Shown here: positions 25,527 to 35,241 of the stretch, in pieces
Layout: the number at the start of each line of letters is the position of its first letter
Numbering within the stretch: the first letter of the stretch is position 1
DNA from: Planctomycetaceae bacterium
GTDB lineage: Bacteria; Planctomycetota; Planctomycetia; Planctomycetales; Planctomycetaceae
Length of the DNA: 35,991 nt
Direction of reading: 5' to 3'
Assembly: GCA_029259815.1 (NCBI GenBank)
Contig: JAJDEJ010000020.1
Coordinates: 1 to 35,991 of the forward strand
Position numbers and translations under genes: made by a program
Notes under the pieces: generated by a model
What the model saw: only the letters and a program-made list of their open reading frames with translations
Databases searched by the model: none
Told to the model about the DNA's origin: nothing

Positions 25527-25979
25527 TCACGGACTTGATGAGTTGATCAGCCGCATGTACAGCCGCTGGACCTCTCTCATGCAGCAGTGACCGTCTGCGG
25601 CGAGTGTCTGGCAGTGAGCTTCCGGGGATTCGGATTTTGCGAGCAGTTTCCGAATCCGTGTGGGAGTTCCCTCTTCGACGTCGGATTCGATCTCGTCCGT
25701 TGTGAAGCCAAAGCAGGCACAGATGGGGGCTGCAGTGTCTTTCGGATAGACGGGTGACTGCAATTCGTTGACACTCACGCAGCGTTCAAACAAATCGAAG
25801 TATGCCACCTCGCATGTCGCGAAGCCGCAGAACCAGGCCGTCTCCCCCAACTGGGGTCGCGAATCGGGTTGCACATGGTGGTCTAGTGTCACCTGCTGCA
25901 CGGCCATTCCGAGCGAACCACAGCGGGGACAGTAGGCACGCCCGTCGAACTCAGGTTCACGCACGAAGGCCTTGTTCAT
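25527..25979 (-). CDS. CopZ N-terminal-like cysteine-rich metal/Fe-S protein
   Basis: This 150-residue protein has no signal or membrane segment. Ten cysteines are arranged as CPRC (17, 20), C51 and C56 in FCGFATCEVAYF, C67, then CACFGF (87, 89), C123 and CC at 132-133. The order CPxCG, FCxxxxCxVxYF, CxCFG, with a later Cys pair, matches the N-terminal domain of CopZ-type metallochaperones, which holds a zinc site and a [2Fe-2S] cluster. The usual C-terminal heavy-metal-associated domain is absent. ATG 25979 has GGTGA upstream. It is divergent from the methyltransferase gene with a 61-bp gap. No copper gene is nearby, so the copper role is inference. Confidence 0.7.
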   Translation of the reverse strand: MNKAFVREPEFDGRAYCPRCGSLGMAVQQVTLDHHVQPDSRPQLGETAWFCGFATCEVAYFDLFERCVSVNELQSPVYPKDTAAPICACFGFTTDEIESDVEEGTPTRIRKLLAKSESPEAHCQTLAADGHCCMREVQRLYMRLINSSSP

Positions 25980-26040
25980 CCAGTCACCACAAACACACGG
26001 GGATCATTGATGGGACGTCCCGCATTGTACCGACTCTCCG

Positions 26041-26727
26041 ATGTTGATTCCGGCGACATCGTCAATGTCAGGTGAAACAAACGACACTGTCTGCCCTCTG
26101 TGTATGGGTCGCCGCGTCTTTGTTTTTTATGAAGATCAAAATCGACACTACTTCCGCTGTGAGACGTGTCAGTTGGTCTTTGTGCCTATCGCGTTCCACC
26201 TCTCGTCCTCCGACGAGAAGACCGAGTATGACTTGCATCAGAATTCGCCGGATGACCAGCGGTATCGTCGGTTTCTCACACGACTCTTCGAGCCGGTGCA
26301 AGCGCGACTGACTCCTGACAGTCGCGGCCTCGATTTCGGATCGGGACCTGGACCGACGCTGTCGGTCATGTTTGAAGAGGCGGGTTACCCGATGGCGGTC
26401 TACGACCCGTTCTACGCGCCTGACACGTCACCACTCTCCAGGCAGTATGACTTTGTGACATGCAGTGAAGTCGTTGAGCACTTTCGAACGCCGCGGGTCG
26501 AACTGGAGAAGCTGTGGTCCTGCGTCAGACCGGGCGGCGTACTTGGCATCATGACCAAACTAGTGTTGAATCAAGAAGCGTTTGCCCGATGGCACTACAA
26601 GGACGATCGGACTCATGTCAGCTTCTTCTCCCGGACAACCTTTGAGTGGTTGGCGGCAGAGTGGCGCGCAGAGCTGACGTTCATTGGGAGTGATGTGATC
26701 CTGTTACGAAAGCAGGAATCTGGCTGA
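26041..26727 (+). CDS. Zinc-ribbon class I SAM-dependent methyltransferase
   Basis: The protein has 228 residues from ATG 26041; ATG 26065 would remove eight, and neither has a clear ribosome-binding site. An N-terminal CPLC...CETC zinc ribbon (residues 18-43) is followed by a methyltransferase_11/12-type domain. LDFGSGPGPTLSVM (97-110) is motif I, MAVYDPF is the acidic second strand, and CSEVVEHFRTP with SCVRPGGVLGIMT are the later strands. It is cytoplasmic. The substrate is unknown; the zinc ribbon suggests a protein, nucleic acid or small-molecule methylase of the family that often carries such fingers. It converges on the acyl-CoA dehydrogenase gene. Confidence 0.85.
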   Translation: MLIPATSSMSGETNDTVCPLCMGRRVFVFYEDQNRHYFRCETCQLVFVPIAFHLSSSDEKTEYDLHQNSPDDQRYRRFLTRLFEPVQARLTPDSRGLDFGSGPGPTLSVMFEEAGYPMAVYDPFYAPDTSPLSRQYDFVTCSEVVEHFRTPRVELEKLWSCVRPGGVLGIMTKLVLNQEAFARWHYKDDRTHVSFFSRTTFEWLAAEWRAELTFIGSDVILLRKQESG

Positions 26728-26775
26728 CAACGTCTGGGATTAAGATGAAATCGTTGAGTGCTCACTGTGACCTCT

Positions 26776-26874
26776 GTCATTCCCGCGAAGGCGGGAATCC
26801 AGCGACCGCTGATACACTGCCCTTGGATGACTTGCTGGTGAACGCTGTCTGGATTCCCCCTTCGCGGGAATGAC
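26776..26874. repeat. Paired inverted REP/BIME-like repeat between convergent genes
   Basis: The left unit 26776-26802 (GTCATTCCCGCGAAGGCGGG...) and right unit 26849-26874 (CTGGATTCCCCCTTCGCGGG...) are inverted copies; the right one has lost one base in the centre. The spacer is 46 bases, the same as in the pair at 14276-14401. Lying between the convergent methyltransferase and acyl-CoA dehydrogenase genes, it could end or protect both transcripts. The rest of 26728-26990 shows nothing else. Confidence 0.85.
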
Positions 26875-26990
26875 TTGACAGGTTTTCAGCATAAGCACCA
26901 GACACTCGAATGTTGCTGCTTTTGTTCCTTGCCTTGGCTGCTTTGAGTAGCCGGTAGGCTTCACCTGATTTTCGATTGTCCGTCGATGCC

Positions 26991-28946
26991 TTATTTCGAG
27001 TAGGACATCAGGATGGGGGGCGGCTCGATACTGGCCGTGCCGGGCAAGTCTTGCTCGGTGAGTTTGTCGCCCAGTTTGGTGACCTTCTTGAGGAAGGCGT
27101 CGGTTGGTCGCCGACCGAGAAGCTGGTCGGTCAGCTGCGTGCAGATGACATCGCCGGCAGTCCGGATCAGTTCGCTCTCGTGCTGACCTGAGTACAGGCT
27201 CGTGGAGAGGATCACGAGGCCCTTTTGGATACGGGCGGAGATCTCTGCCATGCGGCACTGACGGTCGGCCAGTTTGAGTTGATGCGTTCGCATGGCGGCG
27301 GACGTTTCGTAAGCCGACTGATGCAAGAAGTCAACTGCGAACTCGGCGTGTTTGTGGAGTGAAGCATCCATCCTCGGAAACTGTGGGCTGGGACGCCGCT
27401 GCATCTTGCTGCTCGCGAACCACTTGCTGTACTCCCACAACGGGCCCTTAAGTGCCCACGCATGAGCGGGGTTCGCCAGGTTGGGGTTCTTGATTCCGGC
27501 CTTCTGCAGGGCCTTGCCGATGGGCTCGAAGAACTGTCGTCCATGCTGTTTGACCAGCGACTTGAAGAACGCAAGTCCGAGCATCTCACCTTCACCCTCA
27601 TAGATGCAGGGGGCAAGGAATTCATGCACGTTGTCGCCGAAGATGTGTCCGTGCAGGAAGGAACGGCCGCCGTGCGTCTTCATGTGCAGTTCGATGGCGG
27701 CGTGCTTCTGTGATTCGCTGCCGAAGATCTTCGCGACGACACACTCCATCTCGCCGCGGTATCCCAGGTCGAGCAAGTTGCCGGTCCAGTTGGTGAGTGC
27801 ATCGCAGGCGACAATGAGCCCGGCGATCTCACCGAGACGGCGTTGCACCAGTTCGCGTTTGCCGATCGGCTCGCCGTAGGTCACGCGGAACTTGGCCCAG
27901 GGAATCATGTCGGCGAGCATGCCTCTCATGGTGCCCGCTGCGTTCGCACACAGAGCAACGCGTCCACGGTTGAGGCCGTGGTAGGCGATCGACAGCCCGT
28001 CACCATCGCCCGGATCGAGATGATTCTTCGCAGGGACACGGAAGTTATTGAAGATGATGCCGCAGTTATGCGTGTGCTTCAGGGCGTAGAGACCATATCG
28101 CTTCAGGCTGAAGTGCTCGTTCTCTTCCTCAGGCAACTCCGCGATCAGTACGGCCGGCTTGTTGTCGATGAGACAGACGACGCCAATCATGCGGCCCGGT
28201 TGCACGTTGGTGATGAACAGCTTCTCTCCATTGAGCACGTAGTCGTCACCATTAAGGACAGCTGTCGTTTTCAGTGCGGTCAGATCGGACCCGGCACCAG
28301 GTTCCGTCAGTGCGAATGCAGACAGTCGCTTGCCACTTGCGAGCAAAGGCAGCAGTCGCGACTTCTGATCGTCATTGCCGAAGGTGATCAATGGGTCGAC
28401 CGCACCGATGCAGCCGTGCACGGAGGCAAGCCCGGCGATCGTCGGATCGAGTGTCGCCATCTCAGTGAGGAATGTGGCGAACTGCAGGAACGAGGCCCCG
28501 GAACCGCCATTTCCAGGATGGATCAACAGACCCCAGTAGCCAACGTCCCCCAGTTCGCTCAGGACCTGTTTGCTGATCTTTCTTTCATCATCCATCAGGC
28601 TGCCGGCTTTGATGTGCTTGCGCACAACGTCCAGCGATGCGTCCATCACTTTCTTCGCCGAATCCGATGCTGCGATTGCCGGTTTGTCGAACCCGAAGAG
28701 TTCGACGGGTGCCACTGGCTCCCATACAGATCGGTGTGCCGGACTGTTGACTGTCTGATACCGCTTCTCGAACATCTCTTCGACGCGATCGTCAGCTGCA
28801 TCGACGGCCCCCATGCGGCGAACTTCGTCTTCCGATTTGCCTCCCATCTTGAGAGCTTCGGCGGCGAATGTCGTCGGCTCGGTGGGAATCCGCGGAGCGT
28901 TTTCTGTGTCGACGACTGAAGATTCAGAGTCTTTGACAGGAGACAT
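26991..28946 (-). CDS. Acyl-CoA dehydrogenase (long form)
   Basis: The protein has 651 residues. ATG 28946 is chosen for its ribosome-binding site GAGGT six or so bases upstream; the frame runs on without start support. The core is a FAD-dependent acyl-CoA dehydrogenase: an N-terminal helical domain, then SAFALTEPGAGSDLTALKT in the beta domain, and a C-terminal helical domain with HGGRSFLHGHIF and CIYEGEGEM, where the first Glu is at the usual catalytic-base position. About 250 extra residues beyond a short-chain enzyme (N-terminal extension and C-terminal helices) resemble the long, VLCAD-like type. It catalyses the first step of beta-oxidation and follows the FadB/FadJ-like gene by 35 bases. 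The chain length is not predictable from sequence alone. Confidence 0.9.
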   Translation of the reverse strand: MSPVKDSESSVVDTENAPRIPTEPTTFAAEALKMGGKSEDEVRRMGAVDAADDRVEEMFEKRYQTVNSPAHRSVWEPVAPVELFGFDKPAIAASDSAKKVMDASLDVVRKHIKAGSLMDDERKISKQVLSELGDVGYWGLLIHPGNGGSGASFLQFATFLTEMATLDPTIAGLASVHGCIGAVDPLITFGNDDQKSRLLPLLASGKRLSAFALTEPGAGSDLTALKTTAVLNGDDYVLNGEKLFITNVQPGRMIGVVCLIDNKPAVLIAELPEEENEHFSLKRYGLYALKHTHNCGIIFNNFRVPAKNHLDPGDGDGLSIAYHGLNRGRVALCANAAGTMRGMLADMIPWAKFRVTYGEPIGKRELVQRRLGEIAGLIVACDALTNWTGNLLDLGYRGEMECVVAKIFGSESQKHAAIELHMKTHGGRSFLHGHIFGDNVHEFLAPCIYEGEGEMLGLAFFKSLVKQHGRQFFEPIGKALQKAGIKNPNLANPAHAWALKGPLWEYSKWFASSKMQRRPSPQFPRMDASLHKHAEFAVDFLHQSAYETSAAMRTHQLKLADRQCRMAEISARIQKGLVILSTSLYSGQHESELIRTAGDVICTQLTDQLLGRRPTDAFLKKVTKLGDKLTEQDLPGTASIEPPPILMSYSK

Positions 28947-28981
28947 TCTCGATACCTCGTAATCGAAACGAACAAACGACG

Positions 28982-31141
28982 TTACAGACCAACCGGGTTG
29001 TGCGACGCTGGAGTGTGTGTGTCGGACTCTGTGAAATACGAGCTGGGTTGGAAACGTGGACCACACAGGTCTGAGAGTTCAATCAGCCTCTTGCCAAGCC
29101 TATCTCGTCCCCAAGTTTCAGCCAAGCGCAATGGTCCTCCCCGGAAGGGAGCGAACCCTGTTCCCAGCACCATGCCCAGGTCGACCATCCATGGTTCCTG
29201 AACGATCCCGTCATGGAGACACTGGCCAGCCGCGTTGATGAGTGAGAGGATCAGCCGCTGCTGGACGCCGCTGAGCATCTCCCCATCAAAATCAATGGGG
29301 TCCGGAAGTGTGGGTGTGCCACCGCTGGCGGACGCCGCCATTGGTTCTCCCCGTTTGCCGGCTTTGTAGTCGTAGAATCCCTTCCCGGTCTTTTGCCCGC
29401 GACGACCCTGAGCCACCATCTCGGCGAGGTGCTTGGGAGTGGGGCTGTCTTCGACACCCTCCATGGGAAGATGACTGGCGACGTCTGCTCCCACATCGAT
29501 GCCGACAGTATCCATCAGTTCGAGCGGTCCCATGGGCATGCCGAAACGTTTCGCCTCACGGTCGATCTCCGCGATCGGATGACCTTCCACAACGAGCCGC
29601 ACGGCTTCGTCGAAGTACGGGAACAGAATTCGATTCACCAGGAAGCCGGGCCCCTCCGCGACGACGAGCGGTGTTTTTCCCAGAGTCTTGACGACATTCA
29701 CCAACGCATCGATCGTCGCGTCTGATGTGTCAGTCGCACGGACAACTTCAACCAGTGGTAACTTGTGCACGGGGTTAAAGAAGTGGAGTCCCGCGACACG
29801 GTCCCCCCGCTCCGTGACCGAAGCCATCTCACTGATCGAAAGCGAAGACGTATTCGACACCAACAGAACGTGAGCTGGCAGTTGTTCATCGAGTTCGCGG
29901 AACACTTTCTGCTTGACGTCCATACGCTCGACAATCGCTTCGATGACGAGGTCTGCCTTCGTGACTGGCTCCATCTCTGAAGTCGGTGTGATCGCGGCGA
30001 GCGCCTTGTCTGCGTCTTGTCGTTTAAGTGCCCCTTTCTTGACGCCTTTTTCGGTGAGGGAAGTGATTTGCTGCATTCCTTTTTGGACGGTTGCCTCGTC
30101 GATGTCCTTGAGGATGACTTGGAAGCCGCTCGTCGCCGCCAGTTGAGCGATGCCGGCTCCCATCGTCCCCGCACCCAGCACGGCGATCGTTTGGACCACA
30201 GGCCGCTGCTCACTCATTGATGTGACCCAAGTCTGTGCGGATCGTGCCTTCTCCCGCTGGAAGAACAGTCCCAAAAGATTGCGACATGTCGGCGTGAACA
30301 GCACTCGACTGAACTCGACCCGCTCCTTGGCGAGTCCGGTTGCCATGCCTTGTTTCAAGCCCGTCTCGATCGCGTTCAAAGCGGCCGTCAACGCGGGGTA
30401 GTGTTCGGCTTGTTTGGCGATCTGCTTGCGAGCCATCTTCATCACGAATACACGTCCGATTGATGTGCCGTCCAAGAGGCGGTCGCGGAGTTTGGGCGAG
30501 TGTTTGTCCGGCGTCTTCCCAGCCAATAGCCTGTCTACGAATGCAGTGATGTCACGGTCGAAAGCGTCTGTCGAGGCGATGGCATCGGTAAGCCCGGCTT
30601 GCTTGGCCTTTGCTGCGTTCATTGTGCTGCCGGTGAGGATCATCGGGGCAGCCTTTTGCAGCCCGATCTGACGCGGCAGACGCTGCGTGCCGCCCCAGCC
30701 GGGGATCACTCCCAATTGCGTCTCTGGCAATCCCAGTTTGGTCGACGCATCATCGCGGACAATTCGGTACTGGCAGGCCAGCGCGATCTCCAGTCCTCCG
30801 CCCAGACAGTTGCCATGGATGGCTGCAACCGAAGGGATCTTGAGGTCTGCGATGCGCTGGAACAGGTCCTGTCCCGCTTTCGAACCGAATTCCGCTTCCT
30901 CGGTCGTTTTGAGATTCTGAATTTGTTGAACGTCTGCACCGACGACGAATCCTTGTTCTTTCGCGCTGCGCACGACGAGTGCCTTTGTGGAGTCGTCTTG
31001 TTCGAGTTGATCGAGGGCACGTGTCAGCTCAAGCAACAAGGCTTCGTTGAACACATTGACCGGTCGATCAGCGAGATCGAAACTGATGGTCCAGACCCCT
31101 CGGTCGTCACGATCGACATGCAGATGCTCATACTCACTCAT
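28982..31141 (-). CDS. FadB/FadJ-like bifunctional enoyl-CoA hydratase / 3-hydroxyacyl-CoA dehydrogenase
   Basis: This 719-residue protein has an N-terminal crotonase domain with oxyanion-hole HGNCLGGGLEIALAC. The two hydratase glutamates are at 118 and 140 (GLPETQLGVIPGWGGTQ). A linker leads to a 3-hydroxyacyl-CoA dehydrogenase with NAD motif VLGAGTMGAG (about 321-330) and catalytic His453 in GLHFFNPVHKLPLVE. A C-terminal dehydrogenase helical domain completes the alpha-subunit layout of FadB/FadJ. ATG 31141 has a near-consensus GGAGGAG ribosome-binding site. It performs steps two and three of beta-oxidation. No thiolase partner is encoded in the window. Confidence 0.94.
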   Translation of the reverse strand: MSEYEHLHVDRDDRGVWTISFDLADRPVNVFNEALLLELTRALDQLEQDDSTKALVVRSAKEQGFVVGADVQQIQNLKTTEEAEFGSKAGQDLFQRIADLKIPSVAAIHGNCLGGGLEIALACQYRIVRDDASTKLGLPETQLGVIPGWGGTQRLPRQIGLQKAAPMILTGSTMNAAKAKQAGLTDAIASTDAFDRDITAFVDRLLAGKTPDKHSPKLRDRLLDGTSIGRVFVMKMARKQIAKQAEHYPALTAALNAIETGLKQGMATGLAKERVEFSRVLFTPTCRNLLGLFFQREKARSAQTWVTSMSEQRPVVQTIAVLGAGTMGAGIAQLAATSGFQVILKDIDEATVQKGMQQITSLTEKGVKKGALKRQDADKALAAITPTSEMEPVTKADLVIEAIVERMDVKQKVFRELDEQLPAHVLLVSNTSSLSISEMASVTERGDRVAGLHFFNPVHKLPLVEVVRATDTSDATIDALVNVVKTLGKTPLVVAEGPGFLVNRILFPYFDEAVRLVVEGHPIAEIDREAKRFGMPMGPLELMDTVGIDVGADVASHLPMEGVEDSPTPKHLAEMVAQGRRGQKTGKGFYDYKAGKRGEPMAASASGGTPTLPDPIDFDGEMLSGVQQRLILSLINAAGQCLHDGIVQEPWMVDLGMVLGTGFAPFRGGPLRLAETWGRDRLGKRLIELSDLCGPRFQPSSYFTESDTHTPASHNPVGL

Positions 31142-31318
31142 AGTGACTCCTCCAATGTTCGCTCAACGCACACCGCAGCCCCCTGCCCTCAATCGACACA
31201 TGCGTCAACGCAGTCAGGGCTTTTGCGGACGGTGTCCGGATGCCAGCCACAACCGCCAGCGACGGCATCACTTCCAGAGGTCGTCGTAAGCTTACCGGAA
31301 ATCTCCTGGACTTTGCTT

Positions 31319-33175
31319 TCAACTATCCTGAACGGTGAGGTCATGGTCGTCTTCGAGAGTCGTTTCCGGCGTCGAAGACTCAGTCGTTGCGGTCGCCTCA
31401 CGCAACTCGCGACGCAGCACCTTCCCCAAAAAGTTGCGAGGCAGATCCTGCTCACTGGCCTCGATGATTCGGGGTCTCTTGTGAGCGGCCAGCTTCTCCC
31501 TGGTGAAGGCTTCGAACTCGCTTTGCGAGAACGACTTCTCTGATTCGATAACCACAACCGCTTTAACGACTTCGCCCCTTTCCTCATCAGGGACGCCGAC
31601 GATCGCCACGTCCTTGACACCGGGATACGCCCTGAGTGTTTCCTCGACATCACCCGGATAGACGTTGAAGCCTGAGGTGATGATCAGATCCTTGATGCGG
31701 TCAACGATGCGAAAGAAGCCTTGCTCGTCGTAGGTCGCCATGTCTCCCGTGTGCAGCCAGCCGTCTTTGATCACGCTCTCGGTTGCTTCGGGATTGTTCC
31801 AGTACCCGAGCATCACCTGTGGGCCACGCACGCACAGCTCGCCGACAGCACCCGGCTCCAATGGCTCGCCAGGGTTGTCCAGGTCGACGATCATGGCGTC
31901 TGTGTCCGGTAGCGGCAGTCCGATCGTGCCCGGCTTGGCGGTACCATCCAGCGGCCCCGCGTGCGTCGTCGGGCTCGCTTCGGAGAGGCCGTAACCTTCG
32001 ACAATCACCGCCCCCGAATGCTCTTGAAACTCATTCGCCACAGTCTCCGGGAGAGACGCTCCCCCAGACATGATGACTTTTAACGAAGTCATGTCACAAT
32101 CATCGTTGCGGAGTACCTCGTTGTTGAGTGCCGCCAGCATCGCGGGCACCGCCAGCATCATTGATGGTCGGTGCTCTTCGACCAGTTGGACGACTGTTGA
32201 GGGGCGAAACCGATGATGCATCACGAGCGTCGACCCCATCGCAATGCCTGTCATGACTGATGCTGACAACCCGTAACTGTGAAAGAACGGTAGCACCGCC
32301 AGAACCTTCTCTTCCCCATGATGGCCTCGCGACCAGTGAGATAACTGCCACGCCTGACACATGAGGTTGTGATGCGACAAGGTGACCGCCTTGGGAGCGC
32401 CCGTCGTCCCGCCCGTCGGCAGCACGAATGCGGGAGCATGCACTGAACCGGTCACGCGTGGGTATCCCAGGAAGTTGCCCTTGATCGCTTCGTCGAGCCA
32501 AAGGACACGCGTCTGCGAACCGGGCGAGCGGAGCCCCACTTTCTGGAAACGCATCCACGCGTAACCCAGCTTTTCCACATGGCCCAATCGCCCCGCCATG
32601 CTGGAGAGTATCAGCAACTCCGGCGGTTGATCTCCATGACAGACAAGCGGCGTGAGGATGTCCAGCGTAACGACGTACCGACAGTCGGTGGCCCGCATCA
32701 TGCTTACAACTTCGTCCGCCACCATCAGCGGACTCAGAGAGACCACGACTCCGCCTGCCATCCAGGTTGCGAAGTGAGCCGTCAGCGACTCGGGAAGATT
32801 CGGCAACAGGATGCCCACCCGATCACCCGGCTGCAAGCCCTCCCGCACAAACACGGCGGCCAATCGCTGGGCACGAGAGAACAGTTCCTCATACTTGAGC
32901 TTCTGATTGTAGTAGTGACAGGCCACCCGGTCCGGGTACCTCTCAAAGGCCTGCTCCAACAACCAGCCCAATCGCTGTTCCGGGTAAGAGAGTTCCGCAG
33001 GAACGCCCAAAGGATAGCTTGTCAGCCACGGACGGCTGGACGAATCGTCACGTCCTGCGTTCCACCATTTGTCGCGGCTTCGTTCACCGGACAGATAATG
33101 TAGTGATCTGAGCCAACGCGTCGCATCCGACTGAGGTCCCACCTCGCCAATTTCTACTCCCCCAGTCGACTCCAT
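31319..33175 (-). CDS. Fatty acyl-CoA synthetase (AMP-forming, FadD-like)
   Basis: The protein has 618 residues from ATG 33175, which has GGGTGA upstream; 19 additional residues in frame are less likely. It is an ANL-superfamily ligase. The P-loop LPTGGTTGAPKAVTLSHHNL lies at about 252-271, then EGYGLSEASP, GWLHTGDMATYDEQG with the adenylate Asp, RIVDRIKDLIITSGFNVYPG at the domain hinge, and KRPRIIEASEQDLPRNFLGK with the C-terminal catalytic lysine region. It activates fatty acids with ATP and CoA. It lies 177 bases upstream of the bifunctional enzyme on the same strand, so it supplies acyl-CoA to the neighbouring beta-oxidation enzymes. Confidence 0.93.
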   Translation of the reverse strand: MESTGGVEIGEVGPQSDATRWLRSLHYLSGERSRDKWWNAGRDDSSSRPWLTSYPLGVPAELSYPEQRLGWLLEQAFERYPDRVACHYYNQKLKYEELFSRAQRLAAVFVREGLQPGDRVGILLPNLPESLTAHFATWMAGGVVVSLSPLMVADEVVSMMRATDCRYVVTLDILTPLVCHGDQPPELLILSSMAGRLGHVEKLGYAWMRFQKVGLRSPGSQTRVLWLDEAIKGNFLGYPRVTGSVHAPAFVLPTGGTTGAPKAVTLSHHNLMCQAWQLSHWSRGHHGEEKVLAVLPFFHSYGLSASVMTGIAMGSTLVMHHRFRPSTVVQLVEEHRPSMMLAVPAMLAALNNEVLRNDDCDMTSLKVIMSGGASLPETVANEFQEHSGAVIVEGYGLSEASPTTHAGPLDGTAKPGTIGLPLPDTDAMIVDLDNPGEPLEPGAVGELCVRGPQVMLGYWNNPEATESVIKDGWLHTGDMATYDEQGFFRIVDRIKDLIITSGFNVYPGDVEETLRAYPGVKDVAIVGVPDEERGEVVKAVVVIESEKSFSQSEFEAFTREKLAAHKRPRIIEASEQDLPRNFLGKVLRRELREATATTESSTPETTLEDDHDLTVQDS

Positions 33176-33409
33176 GACGTCACCCAGTTGTCCGACGAAC
33201 GCAGCGTTTCGGCAAGACGTTGAATGTCTCACTCACGGATCGCAACGTCTGAAAGCGAACGTCGCGACGCTGCGTCAGTCCGGTCCTCAATAAAAAGAGA
33301 GCGTCGAATACAATTCCAGCCGATTCTCGGCGCTAAGCCGCTTCGCGTCAAACGGAAAAGAGTATTTGTCTGTCAATCGATGTATTACGCAGACTCACGG
33401 AAAAAATGG

Positions 33410-34360
33410 TCAGTTTGCTTCGGCGGTGAGATCCCGTTGCGAATCCTCCTTCAAGCTCCACACTCTTTGCAGTCGAGTGTGAGTGTCGGAGATGTTTGGA
33501 AGTGCTTCTCGTCCCGCCTTGCGCCCGGCTTCGATCAATTGTTCGGACTCAGAAAAATCAAACCATTCAATGTCTCCCACATCGGGAGCAATGACGAGGT
33601 CCGCTTCGGCACGCAAATCCTCTCGAAATGTCGACTCTCCGATCTCGATAATCCGCATCAAAACATCGAGTGCTGTTGCATAGTCGGTGAGGTGTTTGAT
33701 CTGTCCGCCGACATCGACCCCCACCAGAACACGTGGATCGTACTTCCGGGCAATCCGGACCGGTAGCGAGGAGACGACGCCCAAATCACACAACATTCGA
33801 TCCTCCCACTTGACTGGCGGGAAGATGCCCGGGATCGATGCCGATGCCTGGACGGCGAATCGGAGCGGACCCTCCTCCAGTACCACCCGCTCACCGCTCA
33901 GAAGATCGACAGCCGCGATTGAGAGGGGAATCTTCGCGTCCGCAATATCCGCATCTGGCAGCAGGTGTTTGACGACCTCTTCCAGCAAGGCTCCCGGCAG
34001 CAGTGATTTTCGCGTGACGGCTCGCGTGAGTGTGTGATGGGCATCCAGATAATCGGCGACCGTGTGATACCACGAGAACAGCCCCCCCCTGGCGTTGTCG
34101 TCTTTGCCACGATGCGCTTTGAACAACTCCTGTTGTTGCCGTTCGAAGTCGGGAGAAAGGAGATAATCGAGCGCCCGCTGCTGGACCCGTTCGATCTCGG
34201 GATCAAACGCGTACATGGCCCCCGCCAGGCTGCCGATGCTGATGCCGATCACGCGGTCGACCTGCCATCCAGCCTTCAGCACCTCCTCGATCACACCGAG
34301 ATGGGCCACTCCTCGAGCCCCGCCTCCGCCCAACGCTAACGTCAAATTCTGCTGCGACAT
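33410..34360 (-). CDS. Patatin-like phospholipase (RssA/NTE type)
   Basis: The protein has 316 residues. LALGGGGARGVAHLGVI gives the Gly-rich oxyanion hole (11-17), GISIGSLAG the nucleophile Ser41, and MLCDLGVVSSLPV holds the likely catalytic Asp192. That motif is usually Asp-Gly-Gly/Ala and here reads Asp-Leu-Gly. The length and lack of a signal peptide fit small cytoplasmic patatins of the RssA/YchK group. ATG 34360 has GGGGAT upstream. On the same strand as the fatty-acid genes but 234 bases upstream of them, it may release fatty acids from membrane lipids that the neighbouring enzymes then degrade. Confidence 0.9.
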   Translation of the reverse strand: MSQQNLTLALGGGGARGVAHLGVIEEVLKAGWQVDRVIGISIGSLAGAMYAFDPEIERVQQRALDYLLSPDFERQQQELFKAHRGKDDNARGGLFSWYHTVADYLDAHHTLTRAVTRKSLLPGALLEEVVKHLLPDADIADAKIPLSIAAVDLLSGERVVLEEGPLRFAVQASASIPGIFPPVKWEDRMLCDLGVVSSLPVRIARKYDPRVLVGVDVGGQIKHLTDYATALDVLMRIIEIGESTFREDLRAEADLVIAPDVGDIEWFDFSESEQLIEAGRKAGREALPNISDTHTRLQRVWSLKEDSQRDLTAEAN

Positions 34361-35241
34361 GTGATCCCCGACGCTGACAATCCTCTTTCCTCCGGGATGT
34401 CACCAACAACCCCATTCGGAATGACACGTGTCCAAGTTGAAGATCATCTCCCGTTCGGAGACAGTTTTCCAGAGTGATCGTCCAACTCGGCATCCTTTTT
34501 TCACATGCGAACAAGGCGAGATGCCCGATTCCACTGCTGGTGGTTGTTCTCAGATGTCATCCTTTGCGACTCAGCCAAGGGGTGACTGCGTGGCTCGTAG
34601 CATCACTCCTGCTCTCTTGGTGGTGCATGCCATGTTGTTCGCGTGGGGATACGCCGATCTCTTTTGGGTGAAGTACTTACACCCTCTCTGGGAGACGCAC
34701 AACCAATCGTGCAGGCTTCTGTCCAAGTCCTGCTCTTGTGGCAGCTTGTCTTCCGGCTTCCTAGAAGCAATCTCGTCATCAGGATTTGATCGAGAATCTG
34801 TCGAACAGGGTCAATCTCACGACGCTGCGCGCATCAAAGCAAAGGCTACAACCGCAGGGAGAGTTCTTCGTTGATTTCTGACGGTGTGGAATAAGCCTCA
34901 CGTCGATAATCTGACATGGTTAAGGGTTCCCTCGTTTGATCAGTGTGCCCATGATGAGATCAACAGACAATTGATCGCGGGACTCCCCTTCCACACATTC
35001 GCATCAGAATATGGGACGAACCCGTCCTGCTTGCAAAAAGTCTCCTTCGTAGAGATACTTTTCTTCAACTCGATGCGAGTTTTCCCAAGTCGCGAACTCA
35101 TAGAGTGTCCACATTTTTTGCCCATTGGCCATTCTGGTGGACAAAGAGTGGGATATCCTTCCATGGCTTCCTGGGGTGTGTTTTGGCCGTGTAATTGTTT
35201 GTACGATTCTACTGGACATGGCCGGAACTCTGAAAAGTAGA
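34361..35241. other. Non-coding or unrecognised region
   Basis: About 880 bases upstream of the patatin gene. Open frames exist on both strands (for example 34428-34874 plus and 35004-35297 minus), but none shows a family pattern, a credible start or a codon bias like the neighbours. The minus-strand one has a protein-like tail (WTLYEFATWENSHRVEEKYL) that could be a relic. Confidence 0.45.

Noticed and set aside
26740-27258. 172-codon minus-strand frame
   Set aside because: It overlaps the acyl-CoA dehydrogenase 3' end in another frame and reads through the REP-like pair.
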